Assembly: GCA_027457185.1 (NCBI GenBank)
Contig: DAIDTN010000156.1
Location: forward strand, 1-8,517
DNA: 8,517 nt
Source: Burkholderiales bacterium
GTDB taxonomy: Bacteria > Pseudomonadota > Gammaproteobacteria > Burkholderiales > SG8-39
Direction of reading: 5' to 3'
Positions 1 to 5,979 of the stretch are shown piece by piece. Position 1 is the first letter of the stretch, and every line of letters starts with the position of its first letter. The notes below the pieces were generated by a model. That model worked only from the letters and a program-made list of their open reading frames with translations, was not told the origin of the DNA and did not search any database. The position numbers and the translations under genes are program-made.

Positions 1-1098
1 ACCAGCGTATATTCGATCTATCTGCTGGTCACCGGCCTCAGTTCACCCATCGTCGGCATGCTGTTCGACCGCTTCGGGCCGCGCGTGCTCTATACCTGCG
101 GCATGACCTCGCTCGCCGGCGCCTATCTGCTCGCGCCGCAAGTACATACGCTGTGGCAATTCTATGCCACGATCGGCGCGATGACGGGCATCGCGGCAGC
201 ATCCCTCGGCATGGTGCCTTCGTCCAGCATGATCAGCCGCTGGTTCCGCGAGCGCCTGTCCACGGCGATTTCCGTGGCGTTTGCCGGCCTCGGCCTCGGC
301 TCGCTGTTCATTGTGCCGGGCGTGCAGTACCTGCTGCAGAACCATGGCTGGCGCGAAACCTACGAGATCATGGGCACGGTGCTGTTCGCGCTGGTGCCGC
401 TGGTGTTTTTCCTGCCTTGGAAACGCTATGCCGGAGGCCATCCGGAGTATCTGCAGCTGAAAAAGAGCAGTACCGCGCCTGAGCGCGACTGGACCCTGCG
501 TGCGGCGATGGGAACGCGCATGTTCTGGGGTTTGGTCTGGGTGTTCTTCTTCACCGCGATGGGTATGTATACCATCACGGTACAGACGGTAGCCTATCTG
601 GTGGAGCAGGGCTTTTCCCCCATCGTTGCGGCTACCGCATTCGGCTTTTCGTCGATGCTGTCGGTCATCGGCATGCTCAGCACCGGCGCCATCGCCGACC
701 GCATCGGACCGCGCCGCATTGTCAGCCTGACCTATGTCGGCAGCATCACCGGCGTATCTATTTTGCTGCTGATAACATGGTTTCCGCTGCAGGGCCTGCT
801 GATCGCTTATGTGCTTGCGTTCGGCCTCTGCCAGGGCGCGCGCGGCCCTATCGTATCGTCGATGAGCACCAGTTTGTTCGCCGGAAGCCATGTGGCGGGC
901 ATCTACGGTGCGATCTACGCATGCAACGCCGTGGGTGCGGGACTGGGCGCGCTGATGGCCGGGCTGCTGCACGACCTCTCCGGCGGCTACCGGCCGAGTT
1001 TCGTGTTTTCGGTGTGTTCGCTGTTCATCGCCGGCTTGCCGTTCTGGCGCGTGCCGGAGTTGCGCGATTTCCGCATGCGCAAGCCGGCGCGCCAGTAG
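1..1098 (+). CDS. Major facilitator superfamily transporter, 5' end cut off by the window
   Basis: Inner-membrane secondary transporter; substrate unknown. The frame is open from base 1 and ends at TAG 1096-1098, giving 365 residues with roughly the first one and a half helices missing (MFS proteins usually have 400-430). The TM2-TM3 loop signature motif A is visible as GMLFDRFGPR at about residues 19-28. A second, degenerate copy, GAIADRIGPRR, at about 229-239 marks the same loop in the C-terminal six-helix bundle. Between them lies a hydrophilic central loop (about 140-165, with KRYAGGHPEY). The remainder is long hydrophobic helices rich in G, A, L, F and V. The C-terminus is short and basic. 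The overall look resembles the oxalate/formate-antiporter or monocarboxylate-type MFS families, but this is an impression and not a substrate call. The next gene follows after about 115 bases on the same strand, so co-transcription is possible. Confidence 0.9.
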   Translation, partial: TSVYSIYLLVTGLSSPIVGMLFDRFGPRVLYTCGMTSLAGAYLLAPQVHTLWQFYATIGAMTGIAAASLGMVPSSSMISRWFRERLSTAISVAFAGLGLGSLFIVPGVQYLLQNHGWRETYEIMGTVLFALVPLVFFLPWKRYAGGHPEYLQLKKSSTAPERDWTLRAAMGTRMFWGLVWVFFFTAMGMYTITVQTVAYLVEQGFSPIVAATAFGFSSMLSVIGMLSTGAIADRIGPRRIVSLTYVGSITGVSILLLITWFPLQGLLIAYVLAFGLCQGARGPIVSSMSTSLFAGSHVAGIYGAIYACNAVGAGLGALMAGLLHDLSGGYRPSFVFSVCSLFIAGLPFWRVPELRDFRMRKPARQ

Positions 1099-1161
1099 CG
1101 CCAGGGCAGCGGCAATGGGTTTGCGTTAAGATTTGCGACAGTTCTAAAAGCCGGGAGCGCC

Positions 1162-1218
1162 ATGCAGAAAATTCAAATGTATCCGGCTGGCAACACCTTT
1201 GCGATGCGATCAACGTGA
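1162..1218 (+). CDS. Possible 18-residue leader ORF overlapping the Nudix-MBL start
   Basis: An ATG at 1162 is preceded by GGGAG at 1153-1157 with a four-base gap, a reasonable ribosome-binding site. The frame encodes 18 residues (MQKIQMYPAGNTFAMRST) and ends in TGA at 1216-1218. This stop overlaps the GTG start of the downstream enzyme as GTGA (1215-1218), the usual arrangement for translational coupling. The downstream GTG has no Shine-Dalgarno sequence of its own, so ribosomes ending here could deliver initiation. Alternatives are that this is chance, or that it is the original N-terminus of the enzyme now in another frame. The peptide itself has no recognisable motif. Confidence 0.35.
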   Translation: MQKIQMYPAGNTFAMRST

Positions 1219-2861
1219 TTGCGCGCCCGGCAGCAACCCTGATCCTGGTGCGCGATGTCGGCTCCGGCATGGAGGTGTTCATGATCCGGCGCACGCAGTC
1301 GGCCGTGTTCATGGGCGGTGCGCATGTGTTTCCCGGCGGCGGTGTCGACGCCACCGATGCGGCTGAGGATTTGGCAGCCTATTGCGAAGGGCTGGACGAT
1401 ATCGAGGCGAGCCGTCTGCTCGGCGTGGAGCGGGGCGGCCTTGCGTACTGGGTCGCGGCCGTGCGCGAGTGCTTCGAGGAGGCCGGACTGTTGCTTGCGC
1501 ACGACAGCGGCGGGAACTACGTCGATCTGGATCAAGCGCAGCGTACACAGGTTTTTGCGCAATGGCGCGAGTCGGTACGGGCGGGTCATGCGAGCCTCGC
1601 CGACCTGTGCCGCGAACAGCAATTGCGTTTGGCCGCGGGGCGCCTCGTTTATTACAGCCACTGGATTACCCAGCCGGGGCGGCCGCGCCGTTACGACACG
1701 CGCTTTTTCGTGGCCGAGGCGCCTGCGGCGCAGACCCCTTCGCACGACAACAGCGAGACCGTGGGCCATGTGTGGATCCGGCCGGCCGAAGCGCTCGAAC
1801 GGCACCGGCGCGGCGAAATGCAGCTGGTATTTCCGACGATCAAGACGCTGGAGAGCATTGCCGGTTTCGACAGTGCTGCAGCGCTGATGGCGTTTGCGCG
1901 TTCACCGCGCAAAATGCCCGCCATGGCTCCGCGCAGCGCGAGCAGCCGCGAAGGCATGAAACTGCTGGTGCCCGGCGACTACGCCTACGCCGAAGTCGGC
2001 CGTCTCGACCCGGAGGGCAAGGGTACGGCCTCCAGCGAAATAACTCCGGGTACCGCGGTCCGCCTGTCCGACCGGGTGCGGCGCATCACCGCCCCCAATC
2101 CCGGATTCATGACCGGCCCCGGTACCAATACCTATTTTCTTGGCGCGGGCGGGGACATCGCCGTGATCGACCCGGGTCCGGCCATCGATGTCCATATCGA
2201 GGCGGTGATCAAAGCCGCCGGCGGGCGCATACGCTGGATTTTGGTCACGCATACCCACCTGGACCATTCGCCTGCAGCGGCCTTGCTCAAAGCGCGGACT
2301 GGCGCGGAACTTCTGGGCATGCCGCCCCCGCCGTTCGAGCGCCAGGACCGGAGCTTTCGCCCCGACCGCGTGCTCGCCCACGGCGAGCGCCTCGAATTGG
2401 CCGGCTGCGCGCTGCGCGTCATCCATGCGCCGGGTCATGCCTCGAATCAGCTGTGCTATCTGCTCGAGGAGGAGAAGCTGCTGTTCACGGGCGACCACGT
2501 CATGCAGGGCTCGACCGTGGTCATCGATCCGCCCGATGGCGACATGCGCATCTACCTCGATTCGCTGCGCCAGCTCCAGGGGGAGAACCTCGCTTGGTTT
2601 GCACCCGGCCACGGATTTCTGATGGACAAGCCGCAGGAAGTGCTGGAACGCCTGCTTATTCACCGGCTCACGCGCGAGAACAAAGTGCTCAGCGCGGTGC
2701 GCGCAGCCGGCACGGCCACGCTGGAACAGCTGCTCCCCGTTGTCTACGATGACGTATCGGCGCGTCTATACCAGGCGAGCCGGTCGCTGCTGGCGCATCT
2801 GCTCAAGCTCAAGGGCGAGGGCAGGCTGCAGGAGGCGCTGGGGGGGTGGCGTCCGGGGTGA
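1215..2861 (+). CDS. Nudix hydrolase / metallo-beta-lactamase-fold hydrolase fusion protein
   Basis: A 548-residue cytoplasmic protein with two hydrolase domains. Residues 3-230 are Nudix: RPAATLILVRD leads into FMGGAHVFPGGGVD (32-45), and the catalytic helix RECFEEAG is at 84-91. The usual spacing GX5EX7REUXEEXGU is broken by an insertion of about 40 residues, as in NUDT19-type CoA diphosphatases. Residues about 285-548 are an MBL domain of the LACTB2 type. They contain APNPGFMTGPGTNTYFLG (293-310), the metal motif HTHLDH (346-351) and further ligands H408, D427 and H466, then a C-terminal helical or winged-helix tail. All expected metal ligands are present, so both sites could be active. 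Substrates are unknown; a nucleotide or acyl-CoA diphosphate for Nudix and an ester or thioester for MBL are guesses. GTG 1215 is the only credible in-frame start between 1099 and 1269, and it places RPAAT where this family begins. No Shine-Dalgarno sequence is visible, but the start overlaps the stop of an 18-codon leader ORF. Confidence 0.9.
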   Translation: MIARPAATLILVRDVGSGMEVFMIRRTQSAVFMGGAHVFPGGGVDATDAAEDLAAYCEGLDDIEASRLLGVERGGLAYWVAAVRECFEEAGLLLAHDSGGNYVDLDQAQRTQVFAQWRESVRAGHASLADLCREQQLRLAAGRLVYYSHWITQPGRPRRYDTRFFVAEAPAAQTPSHDNSETVGHVWIRPAEALERHRRGEMQLVFPTIKTLESIAGFDSAAALMAFARSPRKMPAMAPRSASSREGMKLLVPGDYAYAEVGRLDPEGKGTASSEITPGTAVRLSDRVRRITAPNPGFMTGPGTNTYFLGAGGDIAVIDPGPAIDVHIEAVIKAAGGRIRWILVTHTHLDHSPAAALLKARTGAELLGMPPPPFERQDRSFRPDRVLAHGERLELAGCALRVIHAPGHASNQLCYLLEEEKLLFTGDHVMQGSTVVIDPPDGDMRIYLDSLRQLQGENLAWFAPGHGFLMDKPQEVLERLLIHRLTRENKVLSAVRAAGTATLEQLLPVVYDDVSARLYQASRSLLAHLLKLKGEGRLQEALGGWRPG

Positions 2862-2951
2862 ATCGGGTCGCAGTTGGTGCCGGGATATTGAATTACTGTC
2901 GCGTCCAAGGACGGCTGCCCGTGAAGTAAATTGGCTGACTCCAGGGGGTAT

Positions 2952-2965
2952 TTGACGCATATCAA
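2952..2965 (+). promoter_or_regulatory. FNR/Anr-type operator upstream of the first usp gene
   Basis: TTGACGCATATCAA matches the FNR consensus TTGAT-N4-ATCAA at 9 of 10 defined positions (C for T at position 5). It lies in the 184-base gap upstream of the universal stress gene, and the window itself encodes an FNR protein. Its centre (2958.5) is 41.5 bases before the start site predicted from the -10 hexamer at 2987-2992, which is the textbook class II activator position. The pairing of site and spacing is seen in the sequence; regulation is inferred. Confidence 0.75.
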
Positions 2966-2986
2966 GGAAGCAGGCAGACGCACCGA

Positions 2987-2992
2987 TATCAT
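2987..2992 (+). promoter_or_regulatory. -10 element of the FNR-dependent usp promoter
   Basis: TATCAT matches the sigma-70 -10 consensus at 5 of 6 positions. It begins 21 bases after the end of the FNR box, and no -35 hexamer is needed because the FNR site covers that region. Transcription would begin near 3000, leaving a leader of about 46 bases with a GAGGGA ribosome-binding site at 3035-3040 before the ATG at 3046. Confidence 0.6.
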
Positions 2993-3045
2993 TTGTGCCG
3001 GGACTATCCGAGGGAGACAGCTGATCAATTTTTCGAGGGAATATC

Positions 3046-3489
3046 ATGTTCAAGCATATATTGATTCCAACGGATGGTTCGAAGTTATCGCTAAGGGCAA
3101 TCAAATCCGGGGTGGCTTTTGCCAAGAGCATCAAGGCCGAGATCACCGGTTGCTATGTGGTCGAGCCGTTCAGGCCCTACTATTTTGGCGATTACATTCC
3201 TCCGGACATGCCCACCTCAGAGGAATTCGAGCGTCACGCGCGCGAAGCTGGGGAGAAATACCTGGAGCAGATCGAAACTGCGGCGCGCGCCGCGGGGCTG
3301 AAGTACCGCGGCTCGGTGGTGATGGCCGACACGCCTTATGGGGGCATCATCGACGCAGCGAAAAAGGCGAAATGCGATCTGATTTTCATGGCTTCGCACG
3401 GGCGCAGCGGCCTGTCCGGCATCTTGCTGGGCAGCGAAACCCACAAGGTGCTGACCCACAGCAAGATTCCGGTGTTGGTCTACCGCTAA
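3046..3489 (+). CDS. Universal stress protein, UspA domain, probably FNR-activated
   Basis: A single-domain Usp of 147 residues, the normal family length, acting in the cytoplasm and probably as a dimer. The N-terminal strand HILIPTDGS carries the conserved Asp (D10). The C-terminal nucleotide-binding loop ASHGRSGLSGILLGS (116-130) fits the G-2X-G-9X-G-S/T pattern of ATP-binding Usps, except that Ala replaces the first Gly; this variant is common in the MASHGR subgroup. The final strand IPVLVYR is typical. The ATG at 3046 is set by GAGGGA five bases upstream. An FNR box and a matching -10 element precede it, so induction at low oxygen is expected, as for Anr-dependent usp genes of Pseudomonas. 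The stop interleaves with that of the convergent fnr gene. The molecular role is unknown beyond general survival functions of the family. Confidence 0.92.
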   Translation: MFKHILIPTDGSKLSLRAIKSGVAFAKSIKAEITGCYVVEPFRPYYFGDYIPPDMPTSEEFERHAREAGEKYLEQIETAARAAGLKYRGSVVMADTPYGGIIDAAKKAKCDLIFMASHGRSGLSGILLGSETHKVLTHSKIPVLVYR

Positions 3490-4229
3490 GCCGGATCCCG
3501 GCCGAGCACTCGCTTCAGGCCCTCGCTGTCGAGAATGCGGATGTTTTTTTGCTGCACACCGATCAACCCATCTTCCTGGAACTTGGAGAAGGTCCGGCTG
3601 ACGGTTTCCAGTTTGAGCCCGAGGTAGCTGCCGATCTCCTCGCGCGTCATGCGCAGATTGAACTCCGACGCGGAATAACCGCGCGAGGTGAACCGCTGCG
3701 ACAAATTGAGCAGAAATGCGGCCAGCCGCTCCTCTGCGCGCATGCTGCCCAACAACAGCATCACGCCGTGCTCGCGCACGATTTCGCGGCTCATGACTTT
3801 GTGAAAGTGCTGCTGCAGCACGTACAACTCGCGCGATAGTTCCTCCAGGCGGCCATAGGGGATGACGCATACCTCACTGTCTTCCAGTGCCACTGCGTTG
3901 CATGCGTGTTGGTCGGAACCGATGCCGTCCATGCCAAGCATGTCGCCGGCCATATGGAATCCGGTCACTTGGTCGCGGCCGTCTTCCATGACCAGCGTGG
4001 TCTTGAAGAAGCCGCTGCGTACGGCGTAGAGCGACCCGAATTTTTCTTCAGAACGGTATACACTGTCGCCGCGCTTGACGCGTTTGCGCGTATAGACCAT
4101 TTGGTCCAGTTTCTCGATCTCGTCGGCGTTGAGGCCGGTCGGGAGGCACATCTCGCGCAGGCTGCAGTTGGAGCACGCACTTTTTAGGGCATGGATGTCG
4201 ATGACCCGCGCAAGCTTGGGGGCGCTCAT
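3486..4229 (-). CDS. fnr: FNR/Anr-family oxygen-sensing transcriptional regulator
   Basis: A cytoplasmic CRP/FNR-family activator and repressor that binds DNA as a dimer when it carries an oxygen-labile [4Fe-4S] cluster. The 247 residues align closely with E. coli FNR. Cluster cysteines are C19, C22 and C28 (CSNCSLREMC) and C121 (EVCVIPY), each one position before E. coli C20, C23, C29 and C122. A beta-roll domain (about 45-130) and a dimerisation helix (about 131-160) follow. The recognition helix has E208, S211 and R212 (ETVSR), the residues that read TTGAT half-sites. The ATG at 4229 was chosen because it reproduces this numbering. An in-frame GTG at 4262 would add 11 residues but lies inside the FNR box. 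No clear Shine-Dalgarno sequence precedes the ATG. The gene is divergent from hemN and converges on usp, with stops overlapping. The nearby operator suggests autoregulation. Confidence 0.95.
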   Translation of the reverse strand: MSAPKLARVIDIHALKSACSNCSLREMCLPTGLNADEIEKLDQMVYTRKRVKRGDSVYRSEEKFGSLYAVRSGFFKTTLVMEDGRDQVTGFHMAGDMLGMDGIGSDQHACNAVALEDSEVCVIPYGRLEELSRELYVLQQHFHKVMSREIVREHGVMLLLGSMRAEERLAAFLLNLSQRFTSRGYSASEFNLRMTREEIGSYLGLKLETVSRTFSKFQEDGLIGVQQKNIRILDSEGLKRVLGRDPA

Positions 4230-4253
4230 GTTCGGTGCGTGCAAGGGAGAATT

Positions 4254-4267
4254 TTGATCCACATCAA
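4254..4267. promoter_or_regulatory. Perfect FNR box between fnr and hemN
   Basis: TTGATCCACATCAA matches TTGAT-N4-ATCAA at all 10 defined positions. It lies in the 71-base divergent gap, ending 25 bases before the fnr ATG and 33 bases before the hemN ATG at 4301. At class II spacing for hemN, transcription would begin at about 4302, with a weak -10 (CAGACT, 4289-4294, 3 of 6). In the fnr direction class II geometry would put the start inside the coding region, so repression of fnr is the likelier effect. hemN activation and fnr autorepression are both known for FNR in E. coli. Confidence 0.85.
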
Positions 4268-4300
4268 CATTCCCATTTTGGAATTAGGCAGACTTCGCAG

Positions 4301-5716
4301 ATGAACGTAACAGCCTTACGCATGAACCCGTCCCAGAACAACCTCCAGGTTGATGCCGACCTGCTGCGCAAATTCAACATCAGCGGTCCGCGCTATACTT
4401 CGTATCCGACCGCTGACCGCTTTGTCGAGGCATTTGACGAGGCCGCTTATCGCAGCTGGCTGGCAAAGCGCAACGTGGGCGGTATGACCCGGTCGCTGGC
4501 ATTATACGTCCACTTGCCTTTTTGCGACACTATTTGCTATTACTGCGGTTGCAACAAAATCGTCACCAAGGATCATGGCCGTTCGGCCAAGTATCTGAAA
4601 TATCTGGGCCGGGAGATTCGCCTGCAAAGCGCCGAGTTGGGTGGAAGGCGGCGCGTGACGCAGATGCATTGGGGCGGGGGCACGCCGACCTTTCTCAGCG
4701 AGATCGAGCTCGGTGAACTGATGCAGATGATACGCGAGAGCTTCGAACTCGATCCGCACGGCGAGTATTCGATCGAAGTCGACCCGCGTAAGGTGGGGCA
4801 GGAAAAGGTGGCACTGTTGGGCGCGCTGGGCATGAATCGCATCAGCGTCGGTGTGCAGGACTTCAACCCCGAGGTGCAGCGCGCGGTCAACCGCATACAA
4901 AGCGTGGAGGAAACCACGGCGGTGATCGATGCGGCGCGCAAGCATGGATTCAAATCGGTCAATATCGACCTGATCTACGGTTTGCCGAAGCAGACTCTGT
5001 CTGGGTTTGCCGCCACGCTGGCCCAGGTGATCGCGTGCTCGCCGGATCGCATCGCGCTGTATAACTACGCGCATTTGCCGGCGGTATTCAAGCCGCAACG
5101 GCGCATTCTCGACGCCGACATGCCGCAACCCGAGGTGAAGCTGCAGCTCATGATCAGCGCGATCGAGACGCTGCTCGCCGCGGGTTATGTCTACATCGGC
5201 ATGGACCATTTCTCCAAACCGGACGATGACCTGGCGGTGGCGCAGCGCCAGGGGCGGCTGTACCGCAATTTCCAGGGCTACTCGACCTATGGCGATTGCG
5301 ATTTGATCGGGTTGGGCGTCTCGTCGATCGGAAAAATCGGTCCGACCTATAGCCAGAACGTACGCACGCTGGAGGAATATTACGACCGGCTCGACAGCGG
5401 CGTGCTGCCGGTGATGCGCGGCATCGAAGTCACCGCCGACGACCTGGTGCGGCGCGCGGTGATCCAGGCGCTGTCCTGCCACTTCGAACTGTCGATGGAG
5501 GCGATCGGGATCGCGCACCTGATCGATTTCCGCAGTTATTTCGCCACCGAACTGGCACAATTGCGCGAATACGCCAACGACGGACTGGTGGAAATCGACG
5601 GCGACTGGATCGTGGTCACTCCCCGGGGACGGTTGCTGGTGCGCATTCTTTGCATGGTGTTCGACAAATACCTGCGCCAGGCAAGCCAGCGCGCGAGTTA
5701 TTCAAAGGTTATCTAG
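4301..5716 (+). CDS. hemN: Oxygen-independent coproporphyrinogen III oxidase (dehydrogenase)
   Basis: A cytoplasmic radical SAM enzyme that oxidatively decarboxylates coproporphyrinogen III to protoporphyrinogen IX using two SAM, the anaerobic step of heme synthesis. The 471 residues (E. coli HemN has 457) show the substrate-side motif GPRYTSYPTA (29-38), the cluster motif HLPFCDTICYYCGCNK with C75, C79, C82 and C84, the SAM motif GGGTP (125-129), EVDPR (159-163), GVQDFNPEVQ (184-193), and later GMDHFSKPDDDLAVAQ and NFQGYST. The CGC version of the cluster motif and the GPRYTSYPT region mark true HemN rather than the heme chaperone HemW. The start is uncertain. ATG 4301 has only a distant AGG upstream, while ATG 4322 gives a length before GPRYTSYP closer to E. 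coli and fits a promoter start near 4302. A perfect FNR box upstream predicts induction at low oxygen. Confidence 0.96.
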   Translation: MNVTALRMNPSQNNLQVDADLLRKFNISGPRYTSYPTADRFVEAFDEAAYRSWLAKRNVGGMTRSLALYVHLPFCDTICYYCGCNKIVTKDHGRSAKYLKYLGREIRLQSAELGGRRRVTQMHWGGGTPTFLSEIELGELMQMIRESFELDPHGEYSIEVDPRKVGQEKVALLGALGMNRISVGVQDFNPEVQRAVNRIQSVEETTAVIDAARKHGFKSVNIDLIYGLPKQTLSGFAATLAQVIACSPDRIALYNYAHLPAVFKPQRRILDADMPQPEVKLQLMISAIETLLAAGYVYIGMDHFSKPDDDLAVAQRQGRLYRNFQGYSTYGDCDLIGLGVSSIGKIGPTYSQNVRTLEEYYDRLDSGVLPVMRGIEVTADDLVRRAVIQALSCHFELSMEAIGIAHLIDFRSYFATELAQLREYANDGLVEIDGDWIVVTPRGRLLVRILCMVFDKYLRQASQRASYSKVI

Positions 5717-5979
5717 TCCGTGGAGGCGGGGTTCGCGGCCGACCTTCCTGGCGCTGATCGGCCTGGGAGCGCAGCTCGCCGGACTGGTCAATCAGCCGGT
5801 CCGGTTGGAACCGCCGGGCGCGTGGTTGTGGCGCCGCGTTGAGCCCTACAGCGCTGGATTTCTGCCGACCCATACCGTGGCGTAGGCATTCGTTCTGGCT
5901 GCGCCGGCCCCGCCGGGCCGCCAATCTGGACGAGCACATCCAGCAAGGATTGATGCGCATCATTTGACAGGAGAATAAC
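5717..5979. other. Gene-free stretch between hemN and the second usp gene
   Basis: No convincing gene is visible on either strand across 263 bases. On the plus strand a short frame, beginning with no plausible start, reads ALIGLGAQLAGLVNQPVRLE and stops at TAG 5883-5885. It could be a decayed fragment but matches nothing I recognise. A GC-rich hairpin, CGGCCC-CGCC-GGGCCG (5905-5920), has no T-run after it, so it is not a standard terminator. The right end holds an FNR-like palindrome (5950-5963) and the AGGAG ribosome-binding site (5969-5973). No clear sigma-70 or sigma-54 promoter was found. Confidence 0.5.
5950..5963. promoter_or_regulatory. FNR-like palindrome just upstream of the second usp gene
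   Basis: TTGATGCGCATCAT matches the FNR consensus at 9 of 10 defined positions, and its inner 12 bases form a perfect palindrome. Its centre lies 23.5 bases before the GTG start at 5980. A class II start would fall at about 5998, inside the gene, so this site would more likely repress or act at a promoter placed further upstream. It may also be chance, though it is the third such site in the intergenic DNA of this block. Confidence 0.45.

Noticed and set aside
43..972. A 309-codon minus-strand frame opposite the transporter
   Set aside because: Low-complexity R/H/Q/A-rich translation antisense to clear transmembrane helices; a shadow frame.
1121..1148. Possible -35/-10 pair (TTGCGT and TCTAAA) before the leader ORF
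   Set aside because: The hexamers match only 3/6 and 4/6, and the start would fall next to the ribosome-binding site, leaving almost no leader.
1522..1535. TCGATCTGGATCAA, an FNR-like match
   Set aside because: It lies in the coding region of the Nudix domain far from any start. One mismatch in a short motif is expected by chance.
1382..2752. A 456-codon frame overlapping the Nudix-MBL gene in another phase
   Set aside because: The translation is R/G/A-rich without motifs, while the overlapping frame has both catalytic signatures.
2902..2913. Inverted repeat CGTCC-AA-GGACG after the Nudix-MBL gene
   Set aside because: A two-base loop and no T-run make it neither a terminator nor a recognisable operator.
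4230..4262. GTG at 4262 as the start of fnr (11 extra residues)
   Set aside because: It would begin inside the perfect FNR box. The ATG at 4229 reproduces E. coli FNR cysteine numbering to within one residue.
4502..5560. A 352-codon minus-strand frame opposite hemN
   Set aside because: Antisense to conserved HemN motifs, with shadow composition and no recognisable domain.
5876..5900. Possible sigma-54 promoter (TGGCGTAGGCATTCG)
   Set aside because: The spacing and the GC dinucleotide of the -12 element do not fit the GG-N10-GC rule.
5964..5969. TTGACA, a perfect -35 hexamer
   Set aside because: It is 10 bases from the GTG start and merges into the AGGAG ribosome-binding site, so no promoter could fit downstream.
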